Below, piece by piece: positions 21,945-22,063 of a stretch of 22,063 nucleotides of DNA. The position numbers and the translations under genes are program-made. Location: the IMG/VR virus record IMGVR_UViG_3300042306_000007, positions 1 through 22,063 of that record. One strand, 5' to 3'. The DNA comes from a virus. Numbering within the stretch: the stretch's first letter is position 1; each line of letters begins with the position of its first letter. Below the pieces are notes generated by a model that saw only the letters and a program-made list of their open reading frames with translations, did not search any database and was not told the origin of the DNA.

Positions 21945-22021
21945 TACTTACCCCCTACGTACCAGTTAACAAGCTGAACTAAGCTTGCGCCTACAACGCT
22001 ACTGGCCCCACCAACAAGCAT
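21944..22021 (-). CDS. Possible tiny hydrophobic protein (25 aa)
   Basis: The frame from the ATG at 22021 encodes MLVGGASSVVGASLVQLVNW plus YVGGK; an in-frame TTG lies three bases upstream and an in-frame TAG at 22046-22048. The stop overlaps the next ATG (TAATG), and the start overlaps a possible upstream stop (TGATG). These overlaps match the style of this genome. GGAAAG lies 5 bases before the ATG. The product could span a membrane once. It is too short to be sure. Confidence 0.4.
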   Translation of the reverse strand: MLVGGASSVVGASLVQLVNWYVGGK

Positions 22022-22063
22022 CAAAACTTTCCAGCCACCTTTAGCCTAAGACAAACTTTTGTC
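22021..22063 (-). CDS. Possible 3' end of an upstream gene at the right edge
   Basis: One frame reads TKVCLRLKVAGKF and ends in a TGA that overlaps the ATG of the tiny frame (TGATG). The other two frames stop earlier, at 22042 and 22046. The piece is too short to choose between them with confidence. Confidence 0.25.
   Translation of the reverse strand, partial: TKVCLRLKVAGKF

Noticed and set aside
22046-22048. In-frame TAG upstream of the tiny right-edge frame, considered as stop-codon recoding
   Set aside because: All other genes read through normally with the standard code and use TAG as a real stop (for example the fibre gene), so recoding is not needed.
22050-22063. Perfect GACAAA/TTTGTC inverted repeat at the very right end
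   Set aside because: A 6-bp stem with 2-base loop at a sequence edge can be chance or an assembly effect; nothing around it supports a site.

Overview
The window is part of a tailed bacteriophage genome, most likely a short-tailed (podovirus-like) phage or prophage. The evidence is a P22 gp4-like tail accessory factor, a P22 gp10-like beta-propeller protein, a fibre with a self-cleaving S74 chaperone, and a holin plus GH108 endolysin. Every gene I accept is on the minus strand, so transcription runs from the right edge to the left. Genes are tightly packed: stops overlap starts (ATGA, GTGA, TTGA, TAATG), Shine-Dalgarno sites are clear, and no gap exceeds about 70 bases. The small Lys/Gly-rich proteins and the 'ADGG/AGGG' Gly-rich proteins resemble those of uncultured aquatic phages of Proteobacteria. 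The host is inferred, not proven. Capsid, portal and terminase genes are not present and probably lie beyond the right edge. I see no tRNA, CRISPR array, IS element or attachment site. Layout from right (upstream) to left (downstream): (1) 22021-21045: a tiny possible membrane peptide and three small basic proteins (DUF3008-like, a widespread phage 'KPSLRK/WSARKAQ' family, and a 'WGDQKWGT' family). (2) 21045-18408: neck and tail proteins: gp4-like accessory factor, a zinc-ribbon protein, two more small basic proteins, a second adaptor-like protein, and a conserved 144-aa structural protein. (3) 18339-15958: a 793-aa fibre with about 22 copies of a 17-residue repeat and a C-terminal S74 autoprotease/chaperone. 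(4) 15956-13004: a GT-A-type glycosyltransferase, then a lysis/membrane block of six genes, including two tiny overlapping membrane proteins of 30 and 49 aa, two larger single-TM proteins, a GH108 endolysin and a three-TM holin. (5) 12994-9942: a gp10-like propeller protein enlarged by small beta domains, coupled to a jelly-roll fibre protein. (6) 9907-1: four large Gly/Ala/Gln-rich or coiled-coil proteins. The last is an uninterrupted reading frame of at least 1,514 codons that runs off the left edge. How the parts fit: block 2 would form the neck, block 3 and the jelly-roll protein would recognise the host, block 5 would plug the tail, and block 6 is a good candidate for proteins stored in the virion and ejected with DNA. 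Block 4 would end the infection. The least-explained items are the giant left-edge protein, the small membrane genes in the lysis block, and peptide motifs shared between otherwise unrelated proteins.
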